The notes below the pieces were generated by a model. It made no database searches and was not told the DNA's origin. It saw only the letters and a list, made by a program, of their open reading frames with translations. Source: Rhynchopus sp. YZ270_cl-10 (taxonomy: Eukaryota > Euglenozoa > Diplonemea > Diplonemida > Diplonemidae). From it: a DNA stretch of 64,000 nucleotides. Position 1 is the stretch's first letter; each line of letters begins with the position of its first letter. The DNA is taken from NCBI GenBank assembly GCA_964035575.1, contig OZ037863.1, positions 908,001 to 972,000 on the forward strand. Reading direction: 5' to 3'. Below, piece after piece: positions 62,293 to 64,000 of the stretch. Made by a program: the position numbers and the translations under genes.

Positions 62293-63199
62293 TTTTAGTT
62301 TTATTTTTTTTTCTGTTGGAAATTCGCATTTTTTTATTTTATCAGGGAGTGGGAGGGGGAAAGGGGGGGTATTTATCCTGGTTTGTAGTCAGTCTGAGGC
62401 AGACGGACTCATTTCGCACTCTTCTCGCACTCGAGTACGAGAAGAGTACGATTCTCGGGCCCAAAAAATCAGTCTGACTCAGATTGACCACAAACCATGA
62501 TTTAATAATAAAAGAATCCTGCTGATTTTCGGTTCAACAAAAGGTTGAGCTTATCTAACGTAATTTTTTTTGCAGAATTTTCAAAAAAAAGTAAAAAATA
62601 GGGTAAGATTGTGTCCATGTGTTCTGTCAGCGCATGGTAGAGAGAGGAGATGGGGTGGAGTGTGGTCGCATGATAGGTTAATGCCTTTCTTTTTACTCTC
62701 AAAAAAATTGTCTCATTTTGTGTTTTGTTTTTGGATCAATCGCTAGACACAGTCACAGGGGTTTGTATTTCAAGTCAACGTTTCATTTCGTCTGCAGTAT
62801 GCTTCCCTGTACGATATTGTGTTGACAGATGAGCGTGTTCATATTTTTAAGTTTTGTTCAACTTCACCTGTTTCTGGAGCACAAATTAGCAAAAAAAAAA
62901 ATGTCTCCGAGATCTATTTTGTTGACCAAGCGAAAGGGCTTAGGTTCATATTCTCTCCTTTTTTTTTTAATATTTTTTTAAAAAGGGTCCACGGTGTCGA
63001 ACTAGAATAACGTTTTTCCAACAAAAAATGCAAAAAAAAAGTACCCCCATTTTTATAAACACATTCTTCTCAGCACACACACTCTTTTGAGACATAGAAA
63101 TAAAATAGAACTGCAGAAACGTTGGGACCTTTTTTTTTTTTGGCATTTTAAGATTTGTACCAACATTTTTATAGTTACGGTTTCATACAACCAAACACG
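62293..63199. other. intergenic region with repeat fragments
   Basis: Non-coding. Bases 62385-62490 contain a loose inverted repeat (TAGTCAGTCTGAGGCAGA / TCAGTCTGACTCAGATTG) around a CTCGAGTACGAG palindrome. A family-C fragment lies at 62735-62785 (CACAGGGGTTTGTATTTCAA) and a hairpin module at 62918-62960 (TTGACCAAGCGAAAGGGCTT). Confidence 0.55.
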
Positions 63200-64000
63200 A
63201 TGCAACCAGAACCCCTCTTCTCTCCCCCCCTCCTCAGCACAACCACAACAGGCGTGCGGGGTGGACACAACAACAACAACATGGTGTTCGGACGAAGCCT
63301 TTCTAAGGGCATGGGCAAGAAGAACAAAAGCCTTCCTACCATGCGGCACGCAGACGTCTCACAGAGCCTTGCGAATTTGAGTGGCCTGCTGGGGGAGGAG
63401 GTGACGAACCGCAGTCTTCAGAGCATGGGGAAGGTCGTCATGCCGCGTGCATCCTCTCCAGCACGGCCACCTACTCCACCACCGCACCGCACGCAGGGAC
63501 ACGCTCTGCAAAAGAGGGGGGCAGAATCATCAGAGACAGATCGCCTCAATCGTTCCGAAGATGTGTTACACACGATGCAGACACCGCAGAGGCCGTTGCA
63601 TACGCAAAGCACTCCGAGATCCTCTCTCGACCCAAAAGGAAGGGTGACTCCGGTGTCATCGTTGTCTCCGTCGCCTTCGCCATCTCCATCACCAGAGCCG
63701 CGTAGGGGAAGTGGCAGCAGAGGTACTCCTGTGTCTTCAGTAGGTAGGTCTGTGCAAGAAGCGTCGAAGGTGATGCAAGTGTCGGTGGAGTGTGATGGGC
63801 TTGTGAAAACCTTGACAGTGCCAAGTGGTGTGATAGGAGATGATGTGTTGCGTAGTGTTGGCGCCGCGTTTGGGGTGGAAAAGGAAGGCATGGGATTGAG
63901 TGTGCGTGGTGGTGGTGAGGTGGGGGTGTTGCAGCAGGGCGGGCGGTATGTGCTCGGTGCAGGGCAGCAGCCGCAACGTGCGCAAAGGGGTTGGGAGCAC
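63200..64000 (+). CDS. disordered protein with C-terminal header-like domain, partial
   Basis: 267 residues are visible from the ATG at 63200; the frame is still open at the window edge. A second in-frame ATG at 63281 (MVFGRSLSKGMGKKNKSLPT) is an alternative start. Residues ~90-190 are Ser/Pro/Thr/Arg-rich and disordered (SPSPSPSPSPEPRRGSGS). From about residue 198, MQVSVECDGLVKTLTVPSGV starts a beta-grasp-like segment ending VGVLQQGGRYVLGAG. It has the same strand-helix-strand layout and spacing as the header of the 48-56 kb genes (QLSAGDIVVLEK). Here the header-like segment is internal, and what follows is outside the window. Confidence 0.7.
   Translation, partial: MQPEPLFSPPLLSTTTTGVRGGHNNNNMVFGRSLSKGMGKKNKSLPTMRHADVSQSLANLSGLLGEEVTNRSLQSMGKVVMPRASSPARPPTPPPHRTQGHALQKRGAESSETDRLNRSEDVLHTMQTPQRPLHTQSTPRSSLDPKGRVTPVSSLSPSPSPSPSPEPRRGSGSRGTPVSSVGRSVQEASKVMQVSVECDGLVKTLTVPSGVIGDDVLRSVGAAFGVEKEGMGLSVRGGGEVGVLQQGGRYVLGAGQQPQRAQRGWEH

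Overview
The window is nuclear DNA from a heterotrophic, probably flagellated protist. The evidence is spliceosomal GT-AG introns (mostly with a GTATG donor), a truncated 18S rRNA fragment of eukaryotic type, eukaryotic protein families (USP deubiquitinase, Kelch/MAPKKK-type kinase, ISD11, MORN/EF-hand, PPR, coiled-coil proteins typical of flagellar axonemes) and long homopolymer-rich, repeat-rich intergenic DNA. I cannot assign the lineage. Every gene I could support lies on the + strand, and most starts sit a short way downstream of a pyrimidine tract and an AG. Together with a Maelstrom-type protein this would fit Euglenozoa (possibly one with cis-introns), but no spliced leader is visible and this stays an inference.

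Layout. 1-3.6 kb: gene-free, with hairpin repeats, a TIR element and a reverse-strand 18S fragment. 3.6-4.8 kb: ubiquitin-like header plus WD40. 5.3-5.7 kb: a MITE. 5.9-9.0 kb: three-exon Crinkler/RHS-like P-loop NTPase with a nuclease-like C-terminus. 10.2-13.9 kb: coiled-coil protein and a disordered Ser/Pro/Arg-rich protein. 13.9-17.1 kb: gene-free. 17.1-20.1 kb: USP. 20.2-21.5 kb: a TIR transposon with target-site duplication. 22.9-24.5 kb: ISD11 with a very large intron. 25.9-27.3 kb: gamma-butyrobetaine hydroxylase-like dioxygenase. 29.9-33.8 kb: Kelch-kinase-polyQ. 34.7-36.7 kb: PPR-like. 36.9-38.2 kb: EGF-like membrane protein. 38.7-41.9 kb: two nearly identical GH27 alpha-galactosidases. 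42.0-43.4 kb: a 1.4-kb palindrome. 43.7-45.5 kb: Pro/His-rich nuclear-type protein. 45.9-47.8 kb: MORN/EF-hand protein. 48.2-57.2 kb: tandem array of six related genes with two pseudogene fragments. 57.7-59.5 kb: second coiled-coil protein. 60.4-62.3 kb: Maelstrom-like protein. 63.2 kb to the end: a gene cut by the window edge that carries a third version of the header.

The most unusual feature is the 48-57 kb array together with its relatives at both ends of the window. A ~64-residue ubiquitin-like header is fused to different C-terminal modules: 25-residue leucine-rich repeats, a duplicated SH3-like barrel, and, in more distant versions, WD40 or a disordered protein. Array members differ by whole repeats, share almost identical headers and leaders, and all carry the same five-codon upstream ORF ending 2 nt before the start codon. 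The header-plus-module layout recalls Crinkler-type effectors, and a Crinkler/RHS-like NTPase lies in the same window, but a shared role is only a hypothesis.

A second theme is repeat invasion. One ~100-bp palindromic repeat family occurs both between genes and inside two otherwise ordinary introns, as expected for an introner-like element. Exon limits come from reading GT/AG signals and frame continuity only; no transcript data were available.
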